Positions 54,495 through 64,000 of a stretch of DNA of 64,000 nucleotides are shown here, piece by piece. The stretch lies in assembly GCF_003173055.1 (NCBI RefSeq), contig NZ_QGLF01000003.1, positions 413,356-477,355 on the forward strand. Reading direction: 5' to 3'. The translations under genes were made by a program, and so were the position numbers. Position 1 is the first letter of the stretch. Every line of letters begins with the position of its first letter. Below the pieces are notes generated by a model. That model was not told where the DNA came from and did not search any database. It was given only the letters and a program-made list of their open reading frames with translations. The DNA comes from Zavarzinia compransoris (lineage in GTDB: Bacteria; Pseudomonadota; Alphaproteobacteria; Zavarziniales; Zavarziniaceae).

Positions 54495-56042
54495 ATGACA
54501 CGCCTGTCGCAGTGGATCGCCGGCCTCGCCGGCTGGCGGCGCGCGCTCGTCGCCGTGCTGGCCGGGGCTTTCGCCACAATGGCCCTGCCGCCCTTCGGGC
54601 TGTGGCCGGCGCTGTTCGCCGCGCTGCCGGTGCTGCTCCTGCTGCTTGAAGGGGCGGGCTCGGCGCGGCGGGCGTTCTGGGCCGGCTTCTGGTGGTCTTA
54701 CGGCTATTTCGTCGCCGGGGTCTATTGGATCGGGATCGCCCTTCTGGTCGATCCCGAGCGTTTCGCCTGGCTGCTGCCCTTCGCCAGCCTGGGGTTGCCC
54801 CTCGTCTTCGCCCTGTTCCCGGCGGTGGCCGGGGTGCTGGCGGTCGCGGTCGGGCGGCGCGGGCCCGGGCTGCTGCTGGCGCTGGCCGGGGCCTGGGTGC
54901 TGGGCGAATATGCCCGGGGCCATGTCCTGACCGGCTTTCCCTGGAACCCGCTCGCGGTCGCCTGGATCGAGGTGCCGGTGGCGGCGCAGGGCGCTTCCCT
55001 GCTCGGCGCCTATGGCCTTGGCGGGGTCAGCGTGCTCGTCGCCGGGCTGCCGTTCCTGCTGCTGACGCGGGCGCCGGGGCGGGCGGTGGCGGCGGCGCTG
55101 GCGGTGGCCGTGGCCGGCGGGCTGCTCGCCTATGGCGCGCTGCGCCTGCCGGCGGGGCCGGCGGACCGGGCCGAGCCGGCGCTGCGGCTTCGCCTCGTCC
55201 AGGGCAATATCGACCAGCGGCTGAAACATTCGGAAGCCGCAAGGGCCGAGCATTTCAACCGCCACATGGACCTGTCGATGCAGCCGGCGGCGGACGGCGT
55301 CCGGCCCCGGGTGGTGATCTGGCCCGAGACGGCGCTGCCCTATACGCTGGATGCGGCGCCGCAATTGCCCGGCATCCTCGGCGCCGTCGCCGGCGACGGC
55401 GGCATCGCCCTGATCGGCGCCGTCCGCATCGAGGAGCAGGGACAGTCCCTGCGCGCCTGGAACAGCCTGCATGCGCTTTCCCGCGACGGCACGCTGGCCG
55501 GCACTTACGACAAGCACCATCTGGTGCCCTTCGGCGAATACCTGCCGCTGCGCGGGGTGCTCGGCCTGTTCGGGCTGGACAAGCTGGCGGTCGGGGCGGT
55601 CGATTTCTCGGCCGGGCCGGGCCCGGTCAGCCTGGACCTGCCGGGCCTGCCGGCCGTGCTCCCGCTCATCTGCTACGAGGCGATCTTTCCCGAGGCCGCG
55701 GCGGACCCGGCGCGGCGCCCGGCCTGGCTGGTCAATGTCACCAACGATGCCTGGTTCGGCACCTCCAGCGGCCCGCCGCAGCATCTCGCCCAGGCGCGGC
55801 TGCGCGCGATCGAACAGGGCCTGCCGCTGGCCCGGGCCGCCAATACCGGCATTTCCGCCCTGGTCGATCCCTTCGGCCGCGTCGAACAGGCCCTGCCGCT
55901 GGGCGAGGCCGGGATCATCGACGGCGACCTGCCGGCGGCCCTGCCGCCGACGGTCTTTTCCCGCCTGGGCACGGTAGCGACGCTGGCGAGCGCGGTGGTT
56001 TTCCTCCTTTTCGGGATTTTCTGGCGCCGCCTCCCGTCTTGA
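54495..56042 (+). CDS. lnt: Apolipoprotein N-acyltransferase
   Basis: Inner-membrane enzyme adding the third acyl chain to lipoproteins. Of 515 residues, about 210 form six or seven helices, followed by a nitrilase-type periplasmic domain with the catalytic triad E278 (IWPETALPY), K340 (YDKHHLVPFGEYLP) and C393 (LICYEAIFP). A last helix ends the protein. ATG 54495 is chosen to fit the N-terminal helix. It is cotranscribed with corC, 11 bases downstream. A palindrome follows the stop. Confidence 0.96.
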   Translation: MTRLSQWIAGLAGWRRALVAVLAGAFATMALPPFGLWPALFAALPVLLLLLEGAGSARRAFWAGFWWSYGYFVAGVYWIGIALLVDPERFAWLLPFASLGLPLVFALFPAVAGVLAVAVGRRGPGLLLALAGAWVLGEYARGHVLTGFPWNPLAVAWIEVPVAAQGASLLGAYGLGGVSVLVAGLPFLLLTRAPGRAVAAALAVAVAGGLLAYGALRLPAGPADRAEPALRLRLVQGNIDQRLKHSEAARAEHFNRHMDLSMQPAADGVRPRVVIWPETALPYTLDAAPQLPGILGAVAGDGGIALIGAVRIEEQGQSLRAWNSLHALSRDGTLAGTYDKHHLVPFGEYLPLRGVLGLFGLDKLAVGAVDFSAGPGPVSLDLPGLPAVLPLICYEAIFPEAAADPARRPAWLVNVTNDAWFGTSSGPPQHLAQARLRAIEQGLPLARAANTGISALVDPFGRVEQALPLGEAGIIDGDLPAALPPTVFSRLGTVATLASAVVFLLFGIFWRRLPS

Positions 56043-56048
56043 CCCCAT

Positions 56049-56086
56049 CCGGCCGGCGCGCATACAAGAATATGCGCGCCGGCCGG
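56049..56086. promoter_or_regulatory. Perfect 16-bp inverted repeat after lnt
   Basis: Arms CCGGCCGGCGCGCATA (56049-56064) and TATGCGCGCCGGCCGG (56071-56086) with a six-base loop, between lnt and the xre gene. As RNA it is a very strong hairpin, but only TTGTGCG follows rather than a T run. It may be the lnt terminator or an operator of the HTH protein whose start lies 31 bases downstream. Confidence 0.7.
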
Positions 56087-56117
56087 TTGTGCGGCGTTTC
56101 CCTTGTGAGGAGTCGCC

Positions 56118-56540
56118 ATGGCCAAGCTCGTTGAAGACGCCCATCCGGTGGACGTTTACGTCGGCAGTCGGATCAAGCTGCGCCGGACCCTGCTCGGCAT
56201 CAGCCAGGAGCGTCTTGGCGATGCCCTCGAGCTGACGTTCCAGCAGGTGCAGAAATACGAGCGCGGCTCCAACCGGGTCTCGGCCTCGAAGCTCTATACG
56301 ATCTCCGAAGTGCTGGACGTGCCGATCGCCTATTTCTTCGACGGCTACGGCGGCGATGCGCGGGCCGAAGGGCTGCGCGACAGTTCGTCGCCCGCGTTCG
56401 AGCACGAACAGCTCAGCCGCAAGGAATCGATCGACCTCCTGAAAGCCTATTACGAGATCGAGGATTCCAAGGTGCGGCGGAAGGTGATCGAAATGATCAG
56501 GGTTCTGGCCGGCACGGCGAGCGAAGCCGGCAACGGCTGA
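56118..56540 (+). CDS. XRE/Cro-CI family regulator
   Basis: The 140-residue protein has a helix-turn-helix at about residues 20-70 (RIKLRRTLLGISQERLGDALELTFQQVQKYERGSNRVSASKLYTISEVLDVPIAYFFDG), a type widespread in alphaproteobacteria upstream of metK. The C-terminal part (SRKESIDLLKAYYEIEDSKVRRKVIEMIRVL) is helical and may dimerise. It sits between lnt and metK. Its target is unknown; the 56049-56086 palindrome is a candidate site. Confidence 0.92.
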   Translation: MAKLVEDAHPVDVYVGSRIKLRRTLLGISQERLGDALELTFQQVQKYERGSNRVSASKLYTISEVLDVPIAYFFDGYGGDARAEGLRDSSSPAFEHEQLSRKESIDLLKAYYEIEDSKVRRKVIEMIRVLAGTASEAGNG

Positions 56541-56603
56541 CGGCCTTCCCCCGGAACAATCGCTGAGACAATCGCTTGACCGGGGCGGGCGCACCTGCCA
56601 GTA

Positions 56604-56658
56604 AGTCACTCATTGACTGATGTGGCGTATATCCTTGCCATTATACGCCGTCGAGGAG
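56604..56658 (+). promoter_or_regulatory. metK leader with two stem-loops
   Basis: Between xre and metK the RNA can form AGTCA-CTCAT-TGACT (56604-56618) and the 8-bp stem GGCGTATA (56624-56631) / TATACGCC (56642-56649), followed by GAGGAG (56653-56658), the ribosome site of metK. A TTGACC word lies at 56576. Known SAM-responsive riboswitches often precede metK in alphaproteobacteria; these short hairpins do not match a class that I can name. Confidence 0.5.
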
Positions 56659-56664
56659 TTGATT

Positions 56665-57837
<1,173 letters not shown>

Positions 57838-57839
57838 CC

Positions 57840-58559
57840 ATGACGACCGGGGACGAAGCGCCGGTCGATGCGCCGGCGCTTCGCCGGAAGGTCTTCGGCC
57901 GGCGGACCGGCCACAAGCTGCGGGCCCGACAGGCCGATATTCTCGAAACCGGCCTCGACCGGCTGGCGGTGCCCCTGCCGCCGGCGGGCACTGTCCTCGA
58001 CCCGAAGACCCTGTTCGCCCGCCCGGTCGGCGAGGTCTGGTTCGAGATCGGCTTCGGCGGCGGCGAGCATCTGGCGGCCCAGGCGGAAGCCAACCCCGAG
58101 GTCGGCCTGATCGGGGCGGAACCCTTCGTCAACGGCATGGCCAGCCTGCTGCGCCATGTCGAGGAGCGGCACCTCGACAATGTCCGCGTGCTGGCGGACG
58201 ACGCCCGCCTGCTGCTCGCGGCCCTGCCCGAGGCCAGCCTGGCGCGGGCCTTCCTGCTCTTCCCCGACCCCTGGCCGAAAAGCCGGCACCACAAGCGCCG
58301 CTTCGTCCAGCAGGAAACCCTGGACCTGCTGGCCCGGGCCCTGAAGCCCGGCGGCGAATTCCGCGTCGCCAGCGATATCATGGGTTACATCGAGTGGACC
58401 CTGGCCCAGGTCGGCCTGCACCATGCCTTCGAATGGCTGGCGGAAGGCCCGGCCGACTGGCGCGCCCGGACCGCGGACTGGCCGCCCACGCGCTACGAGG
58501 CGAAGGCGATCGCGGCCGGGCGCCAGCCGGCCTACCTGCGCTTTCGCCGCCTGCCCTGA
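57840..58559 (+). CDS. trmB: tRNA (guanine-N7)-methyltransferase
   Basis: SAM-dependent enzyme making m7G46 in tRNA. In 239 residues it has the SAM-binding motif EIGFGGGEHLAAQA, the LIGAEPFVNGM strand, the catalytic region LLFPDPWPKSRHHKRRFVQ and a C-terminal TRYEAKAIAAGR typical of TrmB. The start overlaps the last bases of metK closely (two-base gap), so it is cotranscribed. Long basic N-terminus GRRTGHKLRARQADIL is also a family feature. Confidence 0.95.
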   Translation: MTTGDEAPVDAPALRRKVFGRRTGHKLRARQADILETGLDRLAVPLPPAGTVLDPKTLFARPVGEVWFEIGFGGGEHLAAQAEANPEVGLIGAEPFVNGMASLLRHVEERHLDNVRVLADDARLLLAALPEASLARAFLLFPDPWPKSRHHKRRFVQQETLDLLARALKPGGEFRVASDIMGYIEWTLAQVGLHHAFEWLAEGPADWRARTADWPPTRYEAKAIAAGRQPAYLRFRRLP

Positions 58560-58652
58560 ATTGCGGGGCCTGCATCGAAAGACTTGAAACCTTCGCCCCC
58601 AGCCTGTACATGAGGGGCCGCATAACCCGATGGTGACCCTCGGGATGAGACG

Positions 58653-58676
58653 GAAGCGGGCCACACGGCCCGCTTC
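58653..58676 (+). promoter_or_regulatory. rimP leader hairpin
   Basis: Ten-base-pair perfect stem GAAGCGGGCC (58653-58662) and GGCCCGCTTC (58667-58676), four-base loop, extended below by a GAC/GTC pair around a bulge, then ATTTAAGG. It lies 35 bases before the rimP start. As a terminator for trmB or an attenuator for rimP-nusA-infB it is plausible; leaders of this operon are regulated in other bacteria. Confidence 0.6.
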
Positions 58677-58710
58677 GTCATTTAAGGGCATGGGGCCTTT
58701 GAGGACATAG

Positions 58711-59304
58711 ATGGAACTGACCAGCCGCATTGTCGCCCTGATCGAACCTTCGCTGCTGGCGATGGGCTTTCTGCTGGTGCGCGTGCGCTTTGGCGGGGCC
58801 AAGCGGCCGGTGCTGCAGATCATGGCCGAACGGCCCGACGGCACCATGACCGTCGAGGATTGCGCCGAGGTCAGCCGCGCCGTCTCGGCGATTCTGGATG
58901 TCGAGGATCCGATTTCGGGTGAATATGTCCTCGAGGTTTCGTCGCCGGGCATCGACCGGCCGCTGGTGAAGCTGGACGATTACCGCCGCTTCGCCGGCTA
59001 CGAGGCCAAGGTCGAGACCGCCATGCCGGTCGAGGGGCGCAAGCGCTACCGCGGCCGCCTGACCGGTATCGAGGGCGAGGATGTGCTTATCCATGTCGAT
59101 GCGACGGACTACCGCCTGCCGTTCCCGCTGATCAGCGAGGCGCGCCTGGTCCTGACCGACGACCTGATCGCGGCGAGCCTGAAGGGCGCGCTGCTGCCCC
59201 CGGGGGGCGAGGATGCGGCCAAGGTCGCCGCCGCCGTCCCCGGGACCGAGACTGAAGACGACACGGCCGGCGAAACGGATGCCGCCGGCGACAAGACCGC
59301 TTGA
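58711..59304 (+). CDS. rimP: Ribosome maturation factor RimP
   Basis: Assembly factor of the 30S subunit. The 197 residues have the N-terminal domain (MELTSRIVALIEPSLLAMGFLLVRVRFGG, DCAEVSRAVSAILDVEDPISGEYVLEVSSPGIDRPL) and the C-terminal SH3-like part, followed by an acidic tail of about 40 residues (ETEDDTAGETDAAGD). The start is ATG 58711. It is the first gene of the classical rimP-nusA-ylxR-infB operon and sits behind the hairpin at 58653. Confidence 0.95.
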   Translation: MELTSRIVALIEPSLLAMGFLLVRVRFGGAKRPVLQIMAERPDGTMTVEDCAEVSRAVSAILDVEDPISGEYVLEVSSPGIDRPLVKLDDYRRFAGYEAKVETAMPVEGRKRYRGRLTGIEGEDVLIHVDATDYRLPFPLISEARLVLTDDLIAASLKGALLPPGGEDAAKVAAAVPGTETEDDTAGETDAAGDKTA

Positions 59305-59314
59305 GGTGATGAAG

Positions 59315-60871
59315 ATGGCCGCTGTCAGCGCGAACCGGCTCGAACTTCTGCAGATCGCGGATGCGGTCGCCCGCGAGAAGTCGATCGACAAATTCGTCGT
59401 TCTTGAAGCGATGCAGGAGGCGATCCAGAAGGCCGCCCGTTCGCGCTATGGCAGCGAGAACGACATTCGCGCCGAGATCGATCCGAAGTCCGGCGAACTG
59501 CGCCTGTCCCGCCTGCTCGAAGTGGTCGAGCTGGTGGAGAACGACGCGACCCAGATCGGCCTCGACGACGCGCTGGTGCGCAACCCGGCGGCCCAGGTCG
59601 GCGACTTTCTGGAGGAAAGCCTGCCGCCGCTGGAGTTCGGCCGCATCGCCGCCCAGACCGCGAAACAGGTGATCGTGCAGAAGGTGCGCGACGCCGAGCG
59701 CGACCGCCAGTACGAGGAATTCAAGGACCGCATCGGCGAGATCGTGAACGGCATCGTGAAGCGGGTCGAATACGGCAATGTGGTGGTCGATCTCGGCCGG
59801 GCCGAGGCGATCATGCGCCGGGACGAGAGCCTGCCGCGCGAAACCTTCCACAACGGCGACCGCTGCCGCGCCTATGTCTATGACGTGCGCCGCGAGGCCC
59901 GGGGCCCGCAGATCTTCCTGAGCCGCACCCACCCGCAGTTCATGGCCAAGCTCTTCGCCCAGGAAGTGCCGGAAGTCTATGACGGCATCATCGAGATCAA
60001 GTCGGTGGCGCGCGATCCGTCCAGCCGGGCCAAGATCGCCGTCGTCTCGCGCGACAGCTCGATCGATCCGGTCGGCGCCTGCGTCGGCATGCGCGGCAGC
60101 CGCGTCCAGGCGGTGGTCGGCGAATTGCAGGGCGAGAAGATCGACATCATCCAGTGGTCGCCCGATCCGGCCACCTTCATCGTCAATGCCCTGGCCCCGG
60201 CGGAAGTCGCCAAGGTCGTGCTGGACGAGGAATCGAAGCGGATCGAGGTGGTGGTGCCGGACGACCAGCTGTCGCTGGCGATCGGCCGCCGCGGCCAGAA
60301 CGTCCGCCTTGCCTCGCAGCTCACCGGCTGGGACATCGACATCCTGACCGAGGCCGAGGAATCGACCCGCCGCCAGGAGGAATTCCGCAACAAGTCCGAG
60401 ATGTTCGCCCGCGAGCTGGACGTCGAGGAGACCATCGCCCAATTGCTGGCCGCCGAGGGCTTCGCCTCGATCGAGGAAGTGGCCTATGTCGCCGAGGACG
60501 AGCTTTCGGGCATCCAGGGCTTCGACGAGGAAATCGCCTCGGCCCTGCAGGAACGCGCCCGCGAGAAGATCGCCGAGCGCGACGCCCGCTACGAGGAGGA
60601 GCGCAAGCAGCTCGGGGTCGAGGATGCGATCGCGGCCCTGCCCCATGTGACGCCGGCGATCCTGGTCGCCCTCGGCAAGGCCGGGGTGAAGCTGCTGGAC
60701 GATCTCGCCGATCTGTCGACCGACGAATTGACCAACGGCAAGGACGGCGTTCTGAAGGACTTCGATCTTGGCGACGAAGCCGCCACCGAACTGGTGATGG
60801 CGGCGCGAGCCCATTGGTTCGCCGACGAGGAGGAGGGTGATGACGATACCTCCTCTGCCCCCATCGAGTGA
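59315..60871 (+). CDS. nusA: Transcription elongation/termination factor NusA
   Basis: RNA-polymerase-binding factor of 518 residues: N-terminal domain (about 1-125), S1 domain (about 135-200), two KH domains (about 205-345; [34 protein letters not shown]) and two C-terminal helix-hairpin-helix repeats (about 365-495), the second less typical. The acidic tail ends [14 protein letters not shown] prefer ATG 59315 because GAGGTG then lies six bases away; ATG 59309 is next to it. ylxR overlaps the last 32 bases. Confidence 0.97.
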   Translation: MAAVSANRLELLQIADAVAREKSIDKFVVLEAMQEAIQKAARSRYGSENDIRAEIDPKSGELRLSRLLEVVELVENDATQIGLDDALVRNPAAQVGDFLEESLPPLEFGRIAAQTAKQVIVQKVRDAERDRQYEEFKDRIGEIVNGIVKRVEYGNVVVDLGRAEAIMRRDESLPRETFHNGDRCRAYVYDVRREARGPQIFLSRTHPQFMAKLFAQEVPEVYDGIIEIKSVARDPSSRAKIAVVSRDSSIDPVGACVGMRGSRVQAVVGELQGEKIDIIQWSPDPATFIVNALAPAEVAKVVLDEESKRIEVVVPDDQLSLAIGRRGQNVRLASQLTGWDIDILTEAEESTRRQEEFRNKSEMFARELDVEETIAQLLAAEGFASIEEVAYVAEDELSGIQGFDEEIASALQERAREKIAERDARYEEERKQLGVEDAIAALPHVTPAILVALGKAGVKLLDDLADLSTDELTNGKDGVLKDFDLGDEAATELVMAARAHWFADEEEGDDDTSSAPIE

Positions 60872-61541
60872 TCCGCCCGCGCCGCCGGTGACGGATTTCG
60901 TCATCGACGACGGGCCCGGCCCCACGAGAAGATGTATCGCGACGGGTGAGACCCACCCGCGCGAAGCGATGATCCGCTATGTCGTCGGTCCCGACGGCGC
61001 GCTGGTTCCCGACCTGAAGGCGGCCCTGCCGGGCCGCGGCTTCTGGACGGTATCGAGCCGCGCCGCGATCGAGGCCGCGCGGAAGAAGAAGGCTTTCGCC
61101 AAGGCGGCGGCGCGGGCCGGCCATGGCGGCGCGCTGGCCGTGCCCGACGACCTGGCGGAACGGATCGCGGGCCTCCTGGTCCAGCGCTGCATGAACATCA
61201 TCGGCCTTGCCCGCCGCGCGGGCGAGGTCGTCGCCGGCTTCGACAAGATCGAGGCGGGGGCGCGCAAGGCCCCCTTCCACCTGCTGCTCGGCGCGTCCGA
61301 CGGGGCGGCGGACGGCAAGCGCAAACTGCGCCCGCTCAGCGGGGCGGCCATGCACTCGGAGATATTGTCCAGCGCCGAATTGAGTTTGGCATTGGGCCGG
61401 GAAAATGTAATACATGCAGCCTTCAAACCCGGCCGGCTGGCAGAGCAGTTCCTGGGCGAGGCGAAGCGTCTCGCCGGGTTTCGTTTATTGGAAGCGGCCA
61501 AAAGGCCGGAAATGCCCCGGGCTGGGGCGCAGGCGGAATGA
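60840..61541 (+). CDS. ylxR: YlxR-type RNA-binding protein fused to an L7Ae-like domain
   Basis: The 233-residue product joins two domains. Residues 25-90 match YlxR (DUF448): TRRCIATGETHPREAMIRYVVGPDGALVPDLKAALPGRGFW. Residues 105-205 resemble a ribosomal L7Ae/L30e-like domain (MNIIGLARRAGEVVAGFDKI). This longer form is the usual one in alphaproteobacteria. It is expected to bind RNA, and is encoded between nusA and infB as elsewhere. ATG 60840 follows GAGGAGG; GTG 60837 is a neighbouring alternative. Confidence 0.92.
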   Translation: MTIPPLPPSSDPPAPPVTDFVIDDGPGPTRRCIATGETHPREAMIRYVVGPDGALVPDLKAALPGRGFWTVSSRAAIEAARKKKAFAKAAARAGHGGALAVPDDLAERIAGLLVQRCMNIIGLARRAGEVVAGFDKIEAGARKAPFHLLLGASDGAADGKRKLRPLSGAAMHSEILSSAELSLALGRENVIHAAFKPGRLAEQFLGEAKRLAGFRLLEAAKRPEMPRAGAQAE

Positions 61542-61544
61542 TCG

Positions 61545-64000
61545 ATGAGTGACGTCAAGGACAACGACGACAAGAAGCTTAGCCTCGGGGGCTCGCGCAC
61601 GCTTCAGATGAAGAAGCCTGCCGGCGATGCGCCCGGTCAGGTGCGCCAGAGCTTCTCCCACGGGCGCTCGAAGCCGGTGGTCGTCGAGCATAAGCGCAAG
61701 CGCATGGTAGAGCCGGGCCATCCCGCCCCGGCCGCCGCCGTCGCGCCCGCGCCTGCCCGCCCGGCAACGCCGCCCGCGTCGCCGCAGGCCCCGGCCGCCC
61801 AGACCTCTGCGGTCCAGACCTCCGCGGTCCAGGCTTCTGCGGCCCCGGCCCCGGTGGTCCAGGCACCCGTGGTCCAGGCTCCCGCCGCCCCGGCACCGGC
61901 TGCCCAGGGCCCGGCGGCCCAGACTCCTGCCCCGGCGCCCGCCGCGGCCGAGCCCGCGCCCGGCCCGGCCGCCGATCCGCGCCCGGCCCGCGCCGATGCC
62001 GGCCTGCCCCGCATCATCGAGGCGACGGCCCCGGTCGTCCGCCCGAAGATTCTGGGCGAGGCCCCGGTCCGCCGTCCGGAAGCGGCGCCCGCCGCCGCCC
62101 CGGTCGTCCCGGCCCAGCCGGCCCAGGGCCCCCGCATGTCGCCCAACCAGGGCGCGCCGGCCCAGGTCAACCGTCCCGGCCAGCCGCCCCGCGGCGGCCA
62201 GGGCCAGGGCCAGCAGCAGCAGAACCGCAATGCCCCCCAGGGCCAGCGCCCGAACCCGCAGGCCCAGACCAAGGGCCGCGTCGTGCTCCGCTCGCTCAGC
62301 GACGAGGAAAAGGCCAACCGTGCCCGCGCCCTTGAAGGCGCCCGCGTCGCCGAGGAGCGCGCCCGCCAGATCGCCGAGATCGAAGCGAAGCGCCGCCTGA
62401 TCGAGGAAGCCCGCCAGGCCGAGGAGCGCGCCGCCGCCGAACGCCGCAAGGCCGAGGAAGACGCCCGCCGCAAGGCCGACGATGATGCCCGCCGCAAGGC
62501 CGAGGCCGAGGCGGCCCGCCGCCTCGAACAGGAATCCGCGACCCAGCGCCCGGCGGCTTCCGCCGCCGCGCCGGCCGCCACCACCGAGGCGGCCGGTGCC
62601 GAGGAGCGCCGCCCCGCCCGTCCCGGCGGCCTGCCCCGCGTCCTCGACGAGGAAGAGCGTCCCCGGCCGAAGAAGCCCGGCGCGCCGGTCAAGGCCGCGC
62701 CCAAGGCCCCGGTCGCCAAGCCCGGCCGCACCGACGACAAGCGCCGCTCGGGCAAGGTGAATGTGTCCGCCGCCATCGAGGGCGAGGAGCGCCAGCGCTC
62801 CGTCGCCTCCATGCGCCGCCGCATCGAGCGCGAGAAGCGCCAGATGCGCGGCCAGGAAGAAAAGCTGAAGGTCGTCCGCGACGTGATCGTGCCCGAGGTG
62901 ATCACGGTGCAGGAACTGGCCAACCGCATGGCCGAACGCGGCGCCGACGTGATCAAGCAGTTGATGCGCCTCGGCGTGATGGCGACCATCAACCAGTCGA
63001 TCGATGCCGATACGGCGGAACTGGTGGTCACCGAATTCGGCCACCGCTTCAAGCGCGTCGCGGAATCGGACGTCGAAATCGGCCTCGAGGGCGAGGTCGA
63101 TACCGACGAGGCGCTGGAACCCCGGGCGCCCGTGGTTACGGTCATGGGCCACGTCGACCACGGCAAGACCTCGCTGCTCGACGCGCTCCGCTCGACGGAC
63201 GTGGCGGCGGGCGAAGCCGGCGGCATCACCCAGCATATCGGCGCCTATCAGGTGACCCTGTCCAGCGGCCAGAAGATCACCTTCCTGGATACGCCGGGCC
63301 ACGAAGCCTTCACCGCCATGCGCGCCCGCGGCGCCAAGGTGACGGATATCGTCGTCCTGGTGGTGGCCGCCGACGACGGCATCATGCCCCAGACGGTCGA
63401 GGCGATCCGCCACGCCCGCGCCGCCGGCGTGCCCGTGGTCGTCGCCATCAACAAGATCGACAAGGCGGACGCCAACCCGAACAAGGTGCGCCAGGCCCTG
63501 TTGCAGCACGAGATCGTGGTCGAAGACCTGGGCGGCGACGTGCAGGCGATCGAGGTTTCGGCCAAGGCTCGCATCGGCCTCGACAAGCTGGAAGAGGCGA
63601 TCCTGCTCCAGGCCGAAATCCTGGAACTGCGCGCCAACCCGAACCGCGAGGCGGCGGGCGTCGTGATCGAAGCCAAGCTCGACCGCGGCCGCGGCCCGGT
63701 CGCCACCGTCCTCGTCCAGAAGGGCACCCTGAAGGTCGGCGACATCTTCGTCGCCGGTTCGGAATGGGGCAAGGTGCGGGCGCTGCTCAACGATCGCGGC
63801 GACCAGCAGCAGGAAGCCGGCCCGGCCGTTCCGGTCGAAGTGCTGGGCCTGACCGGCACGCCGTCGGCGGGCGACGACTTCCAGGTCGTCGACAGCGAAG
63901 CCCGCGCGCGTGAGGTTACGGCCTTCCGCCAGCGCCGGACCAAGGAACAGCGCGCCGTGGGCACCGCCCGCGTCTCGCTGGAACAGATGTTCTCGAAGAT
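61545..64000 (+). CDS. infB: Translation initiation factor IF-2 (3' end outside window)
   Basis: GTPase that places initiator tRNA on the 30S subunit. The window contains 818 codons and ends inside the gene, in or near the second half after the GTPase. The N-terminus [24 protein letters not shown] leads to a long Pro/Ala-rich, then Gln-rich and Glu/Arg helical region (about 60-400). The N2 domain precedes the G1 motif GHVDHGKT (535-542), then DTPGHEAF and NKID. The long leader (over 500 residues before G1) is typical of alphaproteobacteria. Overlap with the previous stop is absent; the gap is three bases. Confidence 0.97.
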   Translation, partial: MSDVKDNDDKKLSLGGSRTLQMKKPAGDAPGQVRQSFSHGRSKPVVVEHKRKRMVEPGHPAPAAAVAPAPARPATPPASPQAPAAQTSAVQTSAVQASAAPAPVVQAPVVQAPAAPAPAAQGPAAQTPAPAPAAAEPAPGPAADPRPARADAGLPRIIEATAPVVRPKILGEAPVRRPEAAPAAAPVVPAQPAQGPRMSPNQGAPAQVNRPGQPPRGGQGQGQQQQNRNAPQGQRPNPQAQTKGRVVLRSLSDEEKANRARALEGARVAEERARQIAEIEAKRRLIEEARQAEERAAAERRKAEEDARRKADDDARRKAEAEAARRLEQESATQRPAASAAAPAATTEAAGAEERRPARPGGLPRVLDEEERPRPKKPGAPVKAAPKAPVAKPGRTDDKRRSGKVNVSAAIEGEERQRSVASMRRRIEREKRQMRGQEEKLKVVRDVIVPEVITVQELANRMAERGADVIKQLMRLGVMATINQSIDADTAELVVTEFGHRFKRVAESDVEIGLEGEVDTDEALEPRAPVVTVMGHVDHGKTSLLDALRSTDVAAGEAGGITQHIGAYQVTLSSGQKITFLDTPGHEAFTAMRARGAKVTDIVVLVVAADDGIMPQTVEAIRHARAAGVPVVVAINKIDKADANPNKVRQALLQHEIVVEDLGGDVQAIEVSAKARIGLDKLEEAILLQAEILELRANPNREAAGVVIEAKLDRGRGPVATVLVQKGTLKVGDIFVAGSEWGKVRALLNDRGDQQQEAGPAVPVEVLGLTGTPSAGDDFQVVDSEARAREVTAFRQRRTKEQRAVGTARVSLEQMFSK

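Overview
The window is GC-rich chromosomal DNA of an alphaproteobacterium. The strongest signs are an atpHAGDC operon with no F0 genes beside it, a MucR/Ros-type regulator next to a Fur protein with a HHDH motif and no CxxC pairs, and the order miaB-phoH-HD-ybeY-corC-lnt-xre-metK-trmB-rimP-nusA-ylxR-infB. The genus cannot be fixed from sequence reading alone; a Rhodospirillales/Acetobacterales-like lineage is my inference. There is no rRNA, tRNA, CRISPR array, insertion sequence or prophage that I can support.

Left part (1-17 kb): three related small membrane proteins; a minus-strand fsa/tal-DUF484-xerC-hypothetical unit; priA and a GNAT acetyltransferase; the F1 ATP synthase operon, closed by two terminator-like hairpins; a ferritin-like di-iron protein; a lipoprotein; and two adjacent arginase/agmatinase-family enzymes followed by a LysR regulator.

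Accessory middle (17-33.5 kb): a Baeyer-Villiger-type monooxygenase with a divergent TetR gene and two inverted repeats; a ParE/RelE-type toxin-antitoxin pair; a TetR gene divergent from an SDR and two tandem PF10118-type proteins, which read as di-iron carboxylate proteins; a minus-strand polysaccharide-synthase-like locus (an unlisted 40-residue membrane peptide, a processive GT2 with an MshEN-like N-terminus, a polytopic membrane protein, a degenerate GGDEF protein); a stand-alone receiver whose C-terminal half, with the tail of the neighbouring tetR gene, has been tandemly multiplied with a 326-bp period; DUF3995; a secreted protein; and a PHA-synthase-like hydrolase with a 14-bp hairpin at its ribosome binding site.

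Right part (33.5-64 kb) is mostly housekeeping: glnD-murJ-trpS; a HigA-like protein with a histone-H1-like basic tail; DUF2333, a universal stress protein and a class III cyclase; nfuA, a nitroreductase, tsaB, rimI, mucR, fur and plsC; then miaB onwards. The 7TM-HD (PgpH-type) gene between phoH and ybeY repeats the order known in Firmicutes. The last gene, infB, runs off the end.

Most promising for new biology: the receiver/TetR amplification array, the c-di-GMP-linked glycosyltransferase locus with its small membrane peptide, the di-iron signature in the PF10118 pair, the HigA-H1 fusion and the PgpH-type enzyme in this lineage. Several genes start with TTG or GTG (xerC, DUF484, atpH, miaB, metK, the GT2), so automated starts may differ from those given.
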